Below, in pieces: positions 18,701 through 26,031 of a DNA stretch of 64,000 bases. The notes under the pieces were generated by a model. That model was not told the origin of the DNA. It was given only the letters and a program-made list of their open reading frames with translations, and searched no databases. Made by a program: the position numbers and the translations under genes. The first letter of the stretch is position 1. Every line of letters begins with the position of its first letter. This stretch comes from JAUIAI01 sp050633665 (GTDB lineage Bacteria; Pseudomonadota; Gammaproteobacteria; Burkholderiales; Burkholderiaceae_E), in NCBI GenBank assembly GCA_050633665.1, contig JBOEGY010000007.1:744001-808000 (forward strand), given 5' to 3'.

Positions 18701-21582
18701 ACGCGATGAACTCGGATCCGTCCGGGAATTTCGAAGTCGATGCGGTTACCGGTGTCGTCCGGCTGCGTGCTGGCGCGACGCTGGATGCGCTGGCCAACCC
18801 CACCCATACCATTGTCGTTCGTGCCACCTCGACTGACCTGTCGAGCGCCGACCAGAGCTACCTGATCCAGGTGGATAGCTCAAACTCGTCAATTGGTGCC
18901 ATTACTGATATCGACGGCTCAGGAAATCAGGTTGCCGAAAACGTCGCGGACGGTACCCGTGTAGGCCTCACCGCGCGCGCGGTCGATCCCGACTCGGTTG
19001 ACACCGTCAGTTATTCGATCACGATAGATGCTTCGGGTTTCTTTGAAATCGATAGCGTCAATGGCATCGTGGCAGTCGCGCCGGGTGCGTCTTTGGACTA
19101 TGAAAATGCCACCCAGCACACAATCCAGATTCAGGCGCTGTCATCTGACGGATCTACCTCGCTGGCAAATCCGGTCATCAATATTCTAGACGTCAATGAA
19201 GCATTGACCATCACGAGTAACGGAGGCGGCGCCAGCGCAGATATTCAGCTAGCCAATAACGAACAGAATGTCACGGTCGTGCAAGCCCAGGATCCTGAGT
19301 CGGTCGCGCCCACCTATTCCATCGCAGGCGGCGTTGATGCCGGGTTGTTTTCAATCGATGGCGGCACGGGTCAACTGACTTTTGACAGTGCTCCGGATGT
19401 CGGCTCGCCTACTGACGCCAACGGCGATAGCGTCTACGAGGTGACCGTTCAGGCAAGCGACGGACTCAATCTGGCAACCCAGTCACTGCGCGTCGGCATC
19501 GCCGTGAATCCGGCCGGGTCTCCTATCGGTGCCTTGAGTGACTCCGATGGCGCGATCAATCAAGTCAATGAGAACAGCGCCGGCAATACCCCGGTTGGCG
19601 TCACCGCCAATGCGAACGACCCCGACCTGAACGACTCGGTCAGCTATTCGATCATCTCAGACCCTTCTGCTAACTTCCAGATCGATTCGGCCAGCGGGGT
19701 GGTCAGCGTCTCGGCCACTGCCAATCTCAACTTCGAATCGGCAAGCCAGCACACCGTGCGGGTCAGAGCCACTTCTAGTGATGCCAGTTTTACTGACGCA
19801 AATTTCCTGATTTCAGTCAACAACCTGCCGGAAACGCCTGTCATCACCAGCAACGGCGGGGGCGGCCTGGCAGATATCACGCTTGCCGACGGCGACTCGT
19901 CGGTCACGACAGTGCAGGCGACCGATCCGGACAACCAAGGCATTACCTACTCAATTACCGGCGGTTCGGATGCTGCGCTTTTCACAATCGTCAGCAATAC
20001 CGGCGAGCTTAGGTTTACCACCCCGCCGGATTTATCCAACCCGGGCGATTCAAACCTGAACAGCGTCTATCTGGTTAATGTCAGAGCCAGTGACGGCGCC
20101 CAGTTCGATGATCAGATAATAAGGGTCGGCGTTGGCGTCAGTCCGAACTCGCCGGATGCCGGGTGGTCCGGACCGGTAAGCCTCAACGAGGATCAGCAAA
20201 TCGTGTTGAACAATGCGATGCTGTTTATCGACCCCAGTAATGCGCCCGTCCTGCGCATCGATTTATCGATCGAAGCGGGCTCTTTTTCACTCGGACAAAT
20301 CAATGGCCTGACATTCATCCAGGGGAATGGCACCGCAGATAACGCAATGAGTTTCACCGGAACTCCGGCAGACGTTATAGCGGCGCTATCCCAGGTGACC
20401 TATCAACCACTTCCGAATGATACGAACAATCCGCTGGCCAGCTTCAAAGTCAGCGATGCCAATGATCCGACCAAATACGATCTGGCACTGAATCGCTTCC
20501 AGATCAGCGCAGTCAATGACGCGCCTGTAATCAACGGTTCGCTACTCACCCAGTCGGTGAATGATCAGCCCGTCGTGATTAACACGGACATTCTTAGCGC
20601 GAACGACCCCGACGACCCGTCGGATACCTCACTGGTGTTCACCATTCAGAGTGTGCCCACTTCTGGCGTGTTGACGATCGACGGCTCACCACTGTCTGGT
20701 GGGCAAACCTTCGATCTATCCGATATCGCCTCAGGTCGCCTCGCCTATGTTGCGAATCAAACGACCGCAACTCAAGACACGTTCAGCATCTCCGCTGCTG
20801 ATGCCTCAGGCGCAGCGAGCGTAGTCTCTTCAGTCACGATTCAACGAATTACGGTAGACGCACCATCTCTCCCTGAGCCGGACGACAACAATGGCAGCGG
20901 CTCGCAAACGGGAGAAACCGTTGGCTCGGAAACCGACGAAGGAACGTCCGAGGACAACAGCAATTCGGCCGCAGCTGACACCCCCGCCGAAATCAGCACA
21001 CCGGGAAACACTTATTCGCGAACGGCTCAGGGCTCTGTAAGCGAGACAAACGCCTTAAGCGATACGCCGGGCATGCCACAGACCATCGACAAAGCACGCC
21101 TGATGACAGACCGTGGCGCCGCCCTCGCCTTTGCTGTCAGCTACGAGACTGCAACCGACGCTTCGGTCAATGTCCGCTACGAACTACCGGCTTCAGACTT
21201 GCTCGTTCAACGCGACTACCGAATCGATCAGATAGGTTTTTCCAACAGCAAGTTTCAGCGCGGACTGGCTTCACTCCAAGACGACTTTCAACTGGCCTCC
21301 AGCGCTGAACGAAGCGTCGTCGCCTCCTCTATTGCGGTCAGCTCCGGGCTTTCGATTGGCTATGTCTTGTGGTTGCTGCGAAGCGGCGCATTGCTGAGCA
21401 GTGTGCTGGCTTCCATTCCGGCCTGGCGCTCAATTGACCCACTGCCGATTCTCAGTTCAATGCCTGCGGCTGACGGTCAGGCGGGAGATGACGATTCTCT
21501 GGAATCCATGCTGGCCCGAGCTGATGAACAGCGTCAGAAAGAGGCAACTCAAACCGCCAACGCCGAGCCAACCGATTCATGA
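15709..21582 (+). CDS. Giant DUF4347/cadherin-like surface protein with LEPR-XLL-like N-terminal signal
   Basis: The 1957-residue protein starts at GTG with no ordinary signal peptide. Residues 9-20 read EPLGERILYSAD, close to the LEPR-XLL motif found at the start of very large surface proteins. Next comes a DUF4347 domain (around 65-240; ILSHGEAGRFDLG, LLLYGCDLSQTSEG), then propeller-like repeats (245-640; EFVITWTS, RFQADGTPYG). Seven cadherin-like units of about 105 residues (748-1484) and further Ig-like modules follow. After an acidic, Ser/Asn-rich linker the C-terminus has a hydrophobic helix and the segment IPAWRSIDPLPIL (around 1875-1912), probably an anchor. It is likely an adhesin exported by the upstream genes. 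The stop overlaps the next start (ATGA). Confidence 0.88.
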   Translation: MKGLHPIAEPLGERILYSADAAALVPDAALLMPGNQDENTPLAQANEFTQNQISQAQENNETAPTLVVLDPDLEDLDLLIADLQAQADDQSPISYLVLSAEQDGVEQVTEALADSEQPYGSIQILSHGEAGRFDLGAASISSVYLTQNPGAFEAWRDYLTESADLLLYGCDLSQTSEGLALIALLSDATGADVAASDDTTGHSSLGGDWTLESETGAIESSLALSDAAANAWLATLDAVSASAPDQVNATLLGAQQFDNLTGARQIASNGSSVVVVWTDATNGNVSFQRYDINGVKQGSELAIANPLNVTRSSPAISMNASGEFVITWTSAAQDGDGAGIYAQRFQADGTPYGQPASSLSGTFSNPNEFRVSRENVSDQQTPDVALYDDGRFIITWQSLDNIAGNLSTNIRYALFDSAGTHITTIDEFASTDSTTNQLTPVVAIENSNGTAIIAFEKEDLAGTDQIVFRQIGADGVAIGGSATSIGSVSPASRPSIAMNDSGRFVIGWNETIIGIDSSWMTVFASDLSPFTTQLVAPVEFTDQPNGKVDIDAQGNLVGVWQNNGSGDFDVYARQFNAEGVAVGGRLLLSTDNTGDQVTPDVVIHGSTASAVYAGESSTDAAGIVLTRFSFVPVGAVITLPTPQETAENGSVVTLRLALLSQPQGDVTVTATVSDSSEVALAQSTHTFNTANWSADLPFQLQPVDDLLTDGDVPYTVTFSFTSAADSNYEALPDQVYDFVSLDDEVAPAPVGPVTDSDISPNTIDENSAALTNVGITADATDPNAGDTVTYSISNDPSGFFEINSTTGVVRLAAGANLNATSNPLHTIQVQATSSDTSTSQTDFDVTVTSAPQSIGSISDSDPAANQIAEDDAGNTAVGFTALATDANSADSVTYSIVSDPSGAFVIDGASGVVSTNGSPNLNFENNQQHDIRVRATSSDTSFAELDVTIAVTDVNETLGAQTDVDPSGDRISEASPALTPVGITASATDPDPADTVSYAMNSDPSGNFEVDAVTGVVRLRAGATLDALANPTHTIVVRATSTDLSSADQSYLIQVDSSNSSIGAITDIDGSGNQVAENVADGTRVGLTARAVDPDSVDTVSYSITIDASGFFEIDSVNGIVAVAPGASLDYENATQHTIQIQALSSDGSTSLANPVINILDVNEALTITSNGGGASADIQLANNEQNVTVVQAQDPESVAPTYSIAGGVDAGLFSIDGGTGQLTFDSAPDVGSPTDANGDSVYEVTVQASDGLNLATQSLRVGIAVNPAGSPIGALSDSDGAINQVNENSAGNTPVGVTANANDPDLNDSVSYSIISDPSANFQIDSASGVVSVSATANLNFESASQHTVRVRATSSDASFTDANFLISVNNLPETPVITSNGGGGLADITLADGDSSVTTVQATDPDNQGITYSITGGSDAALFTIVSNTGELRFTTPPDLSNPGDSNLNSVYLVNVRASDGAQFDDQIIRVGVGVSPNSPDAGWSGPVSLNEDQQIVLNNAMLFIDPSNAPVLRIDLSIEAGSFSLGQINGLTFIQGNGTADNAMSFTGTPADVIAALSQVTYQPLPNDTNNPLASFKVSDANDPTKYDLALNRFQISAVNDAPVINGSLLTQSVNDQPVVINTDILSANDPDDPSDTSLVFTIQSVPTSGVLTIDGSPLSGGQTFDLSDIASGRLAYVANQTTATQDTFSISAADASGAASVVSSVTIQRITVDAPSLPEPDDNNGSGSQTGETVGSETDEGTSEDNSNSAAADTPAEISTPGNTYSRTAQGSVSETNALSDTPGMPQTIDKARLMTDRGAALAFAVSYETATDASVNVRYELPASDLLVQRDYRIDQIGFSNSKFQRGLASLQDDFQLASSAERSVVASSIAVSSGLSIGYVLWLLRSGALLSSVLASIPAWRSIDPLPILSSMPAADGQAGDDDSLESMLARADEQRQKEATQTANAEPTDS
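17953..20160 (+). repeat. Seven cadherin-like repeat units in the DUF4347 protein
   Basis: Units begin near 17953, 18266, 18580, 18892, 19208, 19528 and 19843, a period of about 315 bases (105 residues). Five units open with IGxxxDxD and carry AxDPxxxDxVxYSI, FEIDxxxGVV and HTIxVxATSSD. Units five and seven open with ITSNGGG and contain QAxDPExxxxTYSIxGG. The Asp-rich DPD-type turns are suited to calcium binding between modules. The units have diverged enough that no long identical DNA stretches are obvious. Confidence 0.8.
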
Positions 21583-24131
21583 AAAAACGACTGACAACTC
21601 GCCTGCTGCTCACCTTCGGACTTGTTTCTCTGGTCTCCAGTGCAATGCTTATCGTGTTTTTTCTGGACGTGTTGCCGGATCGCAGCGCGCTCGAGAGAGA
21701 AAACCGCCTCACCACTGCCGAATTACTTTCAGCCAGCGCCATGGCATCGCTTACCGCCGGCGATCCTGATGGCTTGCAACAAATCATGGACTTTGCCCGT
21801 TTGCGGGACGAGCAACTGGTTTCGATCACGATAGAACAGACAGACGGGACAATCCTGGCGCAATCCGGCGAGTCAGGATCCACCTGGCAACCGATGGCCG
21901 GAGATACCTCAACCGATACCCAGCTCATCGTACCGCTATTCAGTGCCAGCGAAAGATGGGGTCAGGCCAAAATACAGTTTCTGCCGATTCACGGCGAGGG
22001 AATTGCGGCATTTTTCCTGGATGATCGATTTCTGGCGGTAGCGCTGTTAAGTCTCATCTGCTTTGTCGGATTCTATTATTACCTGGGCCGAATGCTACGC
22101 CATCTCGACCCCTCCAAAGCGGTTCCCGAACGGGTCAAGAGTGCACTGGATACGCTGACCGAGAGCCTGCTGCTGATCGACGCCAAAGGGCAGATTGTGC
22201 TGGCGAACAAGTCATTTGCCGATCTCGTCGACGAACCGCCCGAAACCATGCTGGGCACCGCTTCTGATCGCTTTAACTGGGTCAACCGGGAACATAACGC
22301 TATTGCGACGAACGAACTGCCATGGACAGAGACCTTACGGCACGGCCGCTCGATACTGAACACTCCTATTGCCATTAAGGACGCGTCCGGGCGACACCGT
22401 TCTTTTCTGGCCAATAGCGCGCCGATCATGGGCGACAAGAATACGGTCAATGGCGCTCTGATCAGCCTGGATGATGTCACCGAACTCGAAGCCAAGGAAG
22501 TTGAATTGCTGGCTGCAACAGCCCACGCAGAACAAGCCAATCAGGCCAAGAGTGATTTTCTGGCAAACATGAGTCACGAAATTCGCACCCCGATGAATGC
22601 CGTGCTCGGTTTTACCGAGTTGATGCGCCGGGGGCAGGTGCAAAGCGCGCTTGAAGCCAACAAATACCTCGATACGATTCACCGAAATGGTAAACACCTG
22701 CTCGGCCTGATCAATGACATTCTCGATCTGTCCAAAGTTGAAGCCGGTGAGTTTCAGGTGGAATCGATCGCTTATCCGGTCCACCAGGTTATTCACGAGG
22801 TGATCGATATTCTCCAGGTCAAGGCCACCGAGAAGAATATCGGACTGCGCTTCGAGGCGCTTTCAGAAGTCCCCGCATCAGTACACACCGATCCGGCCAG
22901 ACTGCGCCAGGTACTGACCAACCTGATTGGTAACGCCATTAAGTTCACCTCGGAAGGCGAAGTGGTTGTCACGGAGCGCTACGAGATGACAGGTAATGCC
23001 GCTACTCTGTCTATCGGCGTGCGAGACTCAGGCATTGGCATTCCACAGGAGAAGCTCGCCACAATCTTTGACCCGTTCACCCAAGCGGAAAGCTCCACCA
23101 CACGCCGTTTCGGTGGCACCGGACTCGGCTTGACGATCAGCCGGAAATTCGCGCGCGCCATGGGAGGCGATATCGTTGTCAGTAGTGTCTTCGGTCAGGG
23201 CAGCGAATTCTTGATCTCCCTGCCGGTCATTGAGCCGGCGGATTCCCGCCATGCAACCGAGCTGATTCCGCCCGATCAGGCCATGCAGCACACTGGCGGT
23301 CAGACCAGCGAGAGCCGAACCAGTTGGCGATTTGATCATGGCAAGGTATTGGTTGTCGACGACTCTGCCGAGAATCGACAACTCGTCAATGTTGTGCTGA
23401 CCGATGCCGGCATCACCGTCACCGAGGCTGAGAATGGTCAGGAAGCGGTTGATGCGGTGCTGACCGGCGATTTCGACATCGTGTTGATGGACATGCAGAT
23501 GCCAGTCATGGATGGTTACGAAGCGACCAGGCTACTGCGCCAGAAAGGCGTCACGACTACGATCATCGCGTTTACAGCCCACGCGCTTGCCGGGTTCGAA
23601 ACAGAAATTCAGGACGTCGGATGCGACGGCTACCTGACCAAGCCTATCGATATCGACGTTTTGCTGGAAAGGATCTCAACAGAAATCGAGGGATCTCAGA
23701 TCGAAGTCGAGAACGCGACGTCTGATTTGTTCACGGCGCCTGAAACCGAACAACTCGAAACTGGCGAACCAGACCAATTGAGTCCGTTACGCTCCCGGCT
23801 GGAGACGCAACCCCGTCTTCACCCGATCATTCAGAGCTTCGTCGATCAGCTCCCGGATCGCATTACGCAGATGCAAACCGAGTTGCTGGACGAACAACTG
23901 GAATCACTTGCCGGTTCTGCGCACTGGCTGAAAGGTTCCGCCGGTTCGGTGGGTTTTGATACGTTCACTGAGCCCAGCCGCACCCTTGAAGAAGCAGCAA
24001 AAGCAGGCGATTTGAGCACTTGCCAGCTTGCCATGGCCGATCTCATCAGCCAGGCCGATCGAATTGTCGGTCCGTCAACATCAGAAACTCCCAACCGTAA
24101 CAATCAGCTCCTCACCGAGGCAGATTCATGA
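21579..24131 (+). CDS. Hybrid sensor histidine kinase (PAS-HisKA-HATPase-REC-Hpt)
   Basis: The 850-residue protein has an N-terminal membrane helix (LLLTFGLVSLVSSAMLIVFF), an extracytoplasmic region of about 110 residues, a second helix (around 150-168), a PAS-like domain (SLLLIDAKGQIVLANKSF), a HisKA domain with FLANMSHEIRTPMNAVLG (phospho-acceptor His333), an ATPase domain (DSGIGI, GGTGLGL), a receiver domain (DIVLMDMQMPVMDG, Asp638) and a C-terminal Hpt domain (AHWLKGSAGSVG, His782). This is the full phosphorelay layout of BarA/ArcB-type kinases. The start overlaps the stop of the DUF4347 gene by four bases, and the next start again overlaps by four, so the phosphorelay, the adhesin and a c-di-GMP enzyme appear co-translated. 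Confidence 0.93.
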   Translation: MKKRLTTRLLLTFGLVSLVSSAMLIVFFLDVLPDRSALERENRLTTAELLSASAMASLTAGDPDGLQQIMDFARLRDEQLVSITIEQTDGTILAQSGESGSTWQPMAGDTSTDTQLIVPLFSASERWGQAKIQFLPIHGEGIAAFFLDDRFLAVALLSLICFVGFYYYLGRMLRHLDPSKAVPERVKSALDTLTESLLLIDAKGQIVLANKSFADLVDEPPETMLGTASDRFNWVNREHNAIATNELPWTETLRHGRSILNTPIAIKDASGRHRSFLANSAPIMGDKNTVNGALISLDDVTELEAKEVELLAATAHAEQANQAKSDFLANMSHEIRTPMNAVLGFTELMRRGQVQSALEANKYLDTIHRNGKHLLGLINDILDLSKVEAGEFQVESIAYPVHQVIHEVIDILQVKATEKNIGLRFEALSEVPASVHTDPARLRQVLTNLIGNAIKFTSEGEVVVTERYEMTGNAATLSIGVRDSGIGIPQEKLATIFDPFTQAESSTTRRFGGTGLGLTISRKFARAMGGDIVVSSVFGQGSEFLISLPVIEPADSRHATELIPPDQAMQHTGGQTSESRTSWRFDHGKVLVVDDSAENRQLVNVVLTDAGITVTEAENGQEAVDAVLTGDFDIVLMDMQMPVMDGYEATRLLRQKGVTTTIIAFTAHALAGFETEIQDVGCDGYLTKPIDIDVLLERISTEIEGSQIEVENATSDLFTAPETEQLETGEPDQLSPLRSRLETQPRLHPIIQSFVDQLPDRITQMQTELLDEQLESLAGSAHWLKGSAGSVGFDTFTEPSRTLEEAAKAGDLSTCQLAMADLISQADRIVGPSTSETPNRNNQLLTEADS

Positions 24132-25930
24132 GTACACCCGACAACCAACCCACCAAAGGCACTGAGGTTGATCCGATCGAACAGTCGTTAGCGACCAGTG
24201 CAAGAGTCATGATGGTTGATGACGAGCCGATTCTGATTGAACTGGTCAGAGCGTTTTTGGAAGAAGCCGGCTACCTGGACTTCATCGGGGTTTCCGATCC
24301 GACCGAGGCCATACCAACGCTACAAGACCAGAAGCCCGATGTCCTGCTGCTGGATCTGATGATGCCAAAAGTCAACGGTTTTCAGATTCTTGAGCAGGTC
24401 AAGGCCGACGCTGAAACCCGGATGCTGCCGGTTATCGTGATGACTTCGGCCAGTGACGCCGATACGAAGCTGAAGGTTCTGGAAATGGGCGCCACAGATT
24501 TTCTGGAAAAACCGGTGGATCCAAGTGAGCTGGTACTCAGGTTGCGCAATACGCTTGCGTTCAAGGCACATCGCGACCGCCTCACCTACTTTGACGGATT
24601 GACCAATCTGCCCAATCGCCGGCTGTTCATGAACCAGTTTGAATCGGCAATCAGCCGCAGTAAACGCTCCAACAAGATGTGCGCGTTCCTTCAAATCGAA
24701 TTGAACGGCGTCAAGAAGATCAACGCGCTGGTCGGCCGACGGGTTGGCGACCAGGTGGTTCAAACCATCTCAGCGCGTATTCAATCGTGCATCAAATCGG
24801 TTGAATCTCGCGGCACCGAGCAAATCAAGTACTCTCTTGCCCGGTTCGGTAGCGACGAGTTTGCCTTGTTGATGCAAGGCCTGGACAATATTGATCAGGC
24901 CGCTGAGGTTGCGCGAAAGATTAACCGGGTCGTAGAACCTTTTATTCCGCACGAAGGGGTGGAGCTTCGCGTGAATTCGGCAATCGGAATCTCCGCCTGC
25001 CCAATGGACAGCGATAATTCTGACGCCTTGCTACAAGGCGCGCAGGCTGCTCTGTCAAGTGCCCGCGACAAGGGTATTCACAGCTATGCGTTCTTCTCCA
25101 GCGAGCTAAACCAGAAAGCCCTGCAACAGCTCAATATGGAACGCGACTTACGCAAAGCCCTTAATCGGGACGAATTCGTGCTGTACTACCAGCCCAAGGT
25201 AGATATCAGCGAGGAACGCATTTGTGGCGCCGAGGCCCTGATCCGCTGGGTCCACCCCGTACACGGCCTGATACCCCCAGGTCAGTTCATTCCAATGGCT
25301 GAAGAGCTCGGACTGATCGTCGATATTGGCACCTGGGTACTCAAGCAGGCGTGCATCGATGCTGCCGCCTGGCGGGATGAAGGCATTACCGATTGCACGG
25401 TGGCCGTCAATATTTCGGCGCCACACTTTTCAAATGGCAGGCTATTGCAAGACGTGCAGGAAGCGTTGAGTGAGACCGGCCTGAGTCCCAGCATGCTGAC
25501 GATCGAGCTGACTGAGTCAATGATGATGGATCACTCCGATGACACGGTCTTGACTCTCGATAGCCTCAAGACCCTGGGAATTCGAACCGCCATCGACGAT
25601 TTCGGCACCGGTTATTCATCATTGAGCAACCTCAAACGGATGCGCCTGGATGAGCTCAAAATCGACCAGTCGTTTGTTTCAGGAATTCCGGAAGATACCG
25701 ATAGTTGCGCGATCGTCAGAGCGGTACTGGCGATGTCACGCAGCCTCGGTTTTGAGATCACTGCCGAAGGTGTTGAACAAGAGGAGCAACTTGAGTTTCT
25801 GCGCTCGTTCAATTGTGATGTCTACCAGGGATTCCTCTGTAGCCAGCCGATCCCGGCGCCCAATTTCGTCAACCTGCTGCGTCAGCAGTATGTGCCCAGA
25901 GGGGTTGAAGTCAACGAAGGCGCAGACTAA
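24128..25930 (+). CDS. Response regulator with GGDEF and EAL domains
   Basis: This 600-residue protein has a receiver domain (residues about 20-140; DVLLLDLMMPKVNG, TSASDADTK, EKPVDPSE), a GGDEF domain (150-320) and an EAL domain (330-590). The EAL part keeps GAEALIRWVHP, IELTESMM, IDDFGTGYSSL and LKIDQSFV, so phosphodiesterase activity is likely. In the GGDEF part the signature reads GSDEF (ARFGSDEFALLM), a departure at the second Gly that may weaken or abolish cyclase activity. It is the natural output of the kinase encoded just upstream (ATGA overlap) and probably lowers c-di-GMP when active, tying adhesin production or display to a signal. Confidence 0.92.
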   Translation: MSTPDNQPTKGTEVDPIEQSLATSARVMMVDDEPILIELVRAFLEEAGYLDFIGVSDPTEAIPTLQDQKPDVLLLDLMMPKVNGFQILEQVKADAETRMLPVIVMTSASDADTKLKVLEMGATDFLEKPVDPSELVLRLRNTLAFKAHRDRLTYFDGLTNLPNRRLFMNQFESAISRSKRSNKMCAFLQIELNGVKKINALVGRRVGDQVVQTISARIQSCIKSVESRGTEQIKYSLARFGSDEFALLMQGLDNIDQAAEVARKINRVVEPFIPHEGVELRVNSAIGISACPMDSDNSDALLQGAQAALSSARDKGIHSYAFFSSELNQKALQQLNMERDLRKALNRDEFVLYYQPKVDISEERICGAEALIRWVHPVHGLIPPGQFIPMAEELGLIVDIGTWVLKQACIDAAAWRDEGITDCTVAVNISAPHFSNGRLLQDVQEALSETGLSPSMLTIELTESMMMDHSDDTVLTLDSLKTLGIRTAIDDFGTGYSSLSNLKRMRLDELKIDQSFVSGIPEDTDSCAIVRAVLAMSRSLGFEITAEGVEQEEQLEFLRSFNCDVYQGFLCSQPIPAPNFVNLLRQQYVPRGVEVNEGAD

Positions 25931-25942
25931 ACCAGCGCCGGG

Positions 25943-25968
25943 TGAACCCCCGGCACTTGGACGACGAC
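25943..25968 (+). promoter_or_regulatory. ECF-type promoter-like motif TGAACC-N16-CGAC upstream of the WD40-caspase gene
   Basis: TGAACC at 25943-25948 and CGAC at 25965-25968 are separated by exactly 16 bases, about 64 bases ahead of the ATG at 26032. The same two elements with the same spacing precede the curlin-like gene at 33520 and the ECF sigma operon (minus strand, 42048-42073). No sigma-70 promoter is evident in this gap. Confidence 0.55.
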
Positions 25969-26031
25969 TCAGTTAACGGTATTGTGTAGCTGCTCTTTGA
26001 GCAGTCCCGTTTCCTGTTGCTGACGTCCCTG

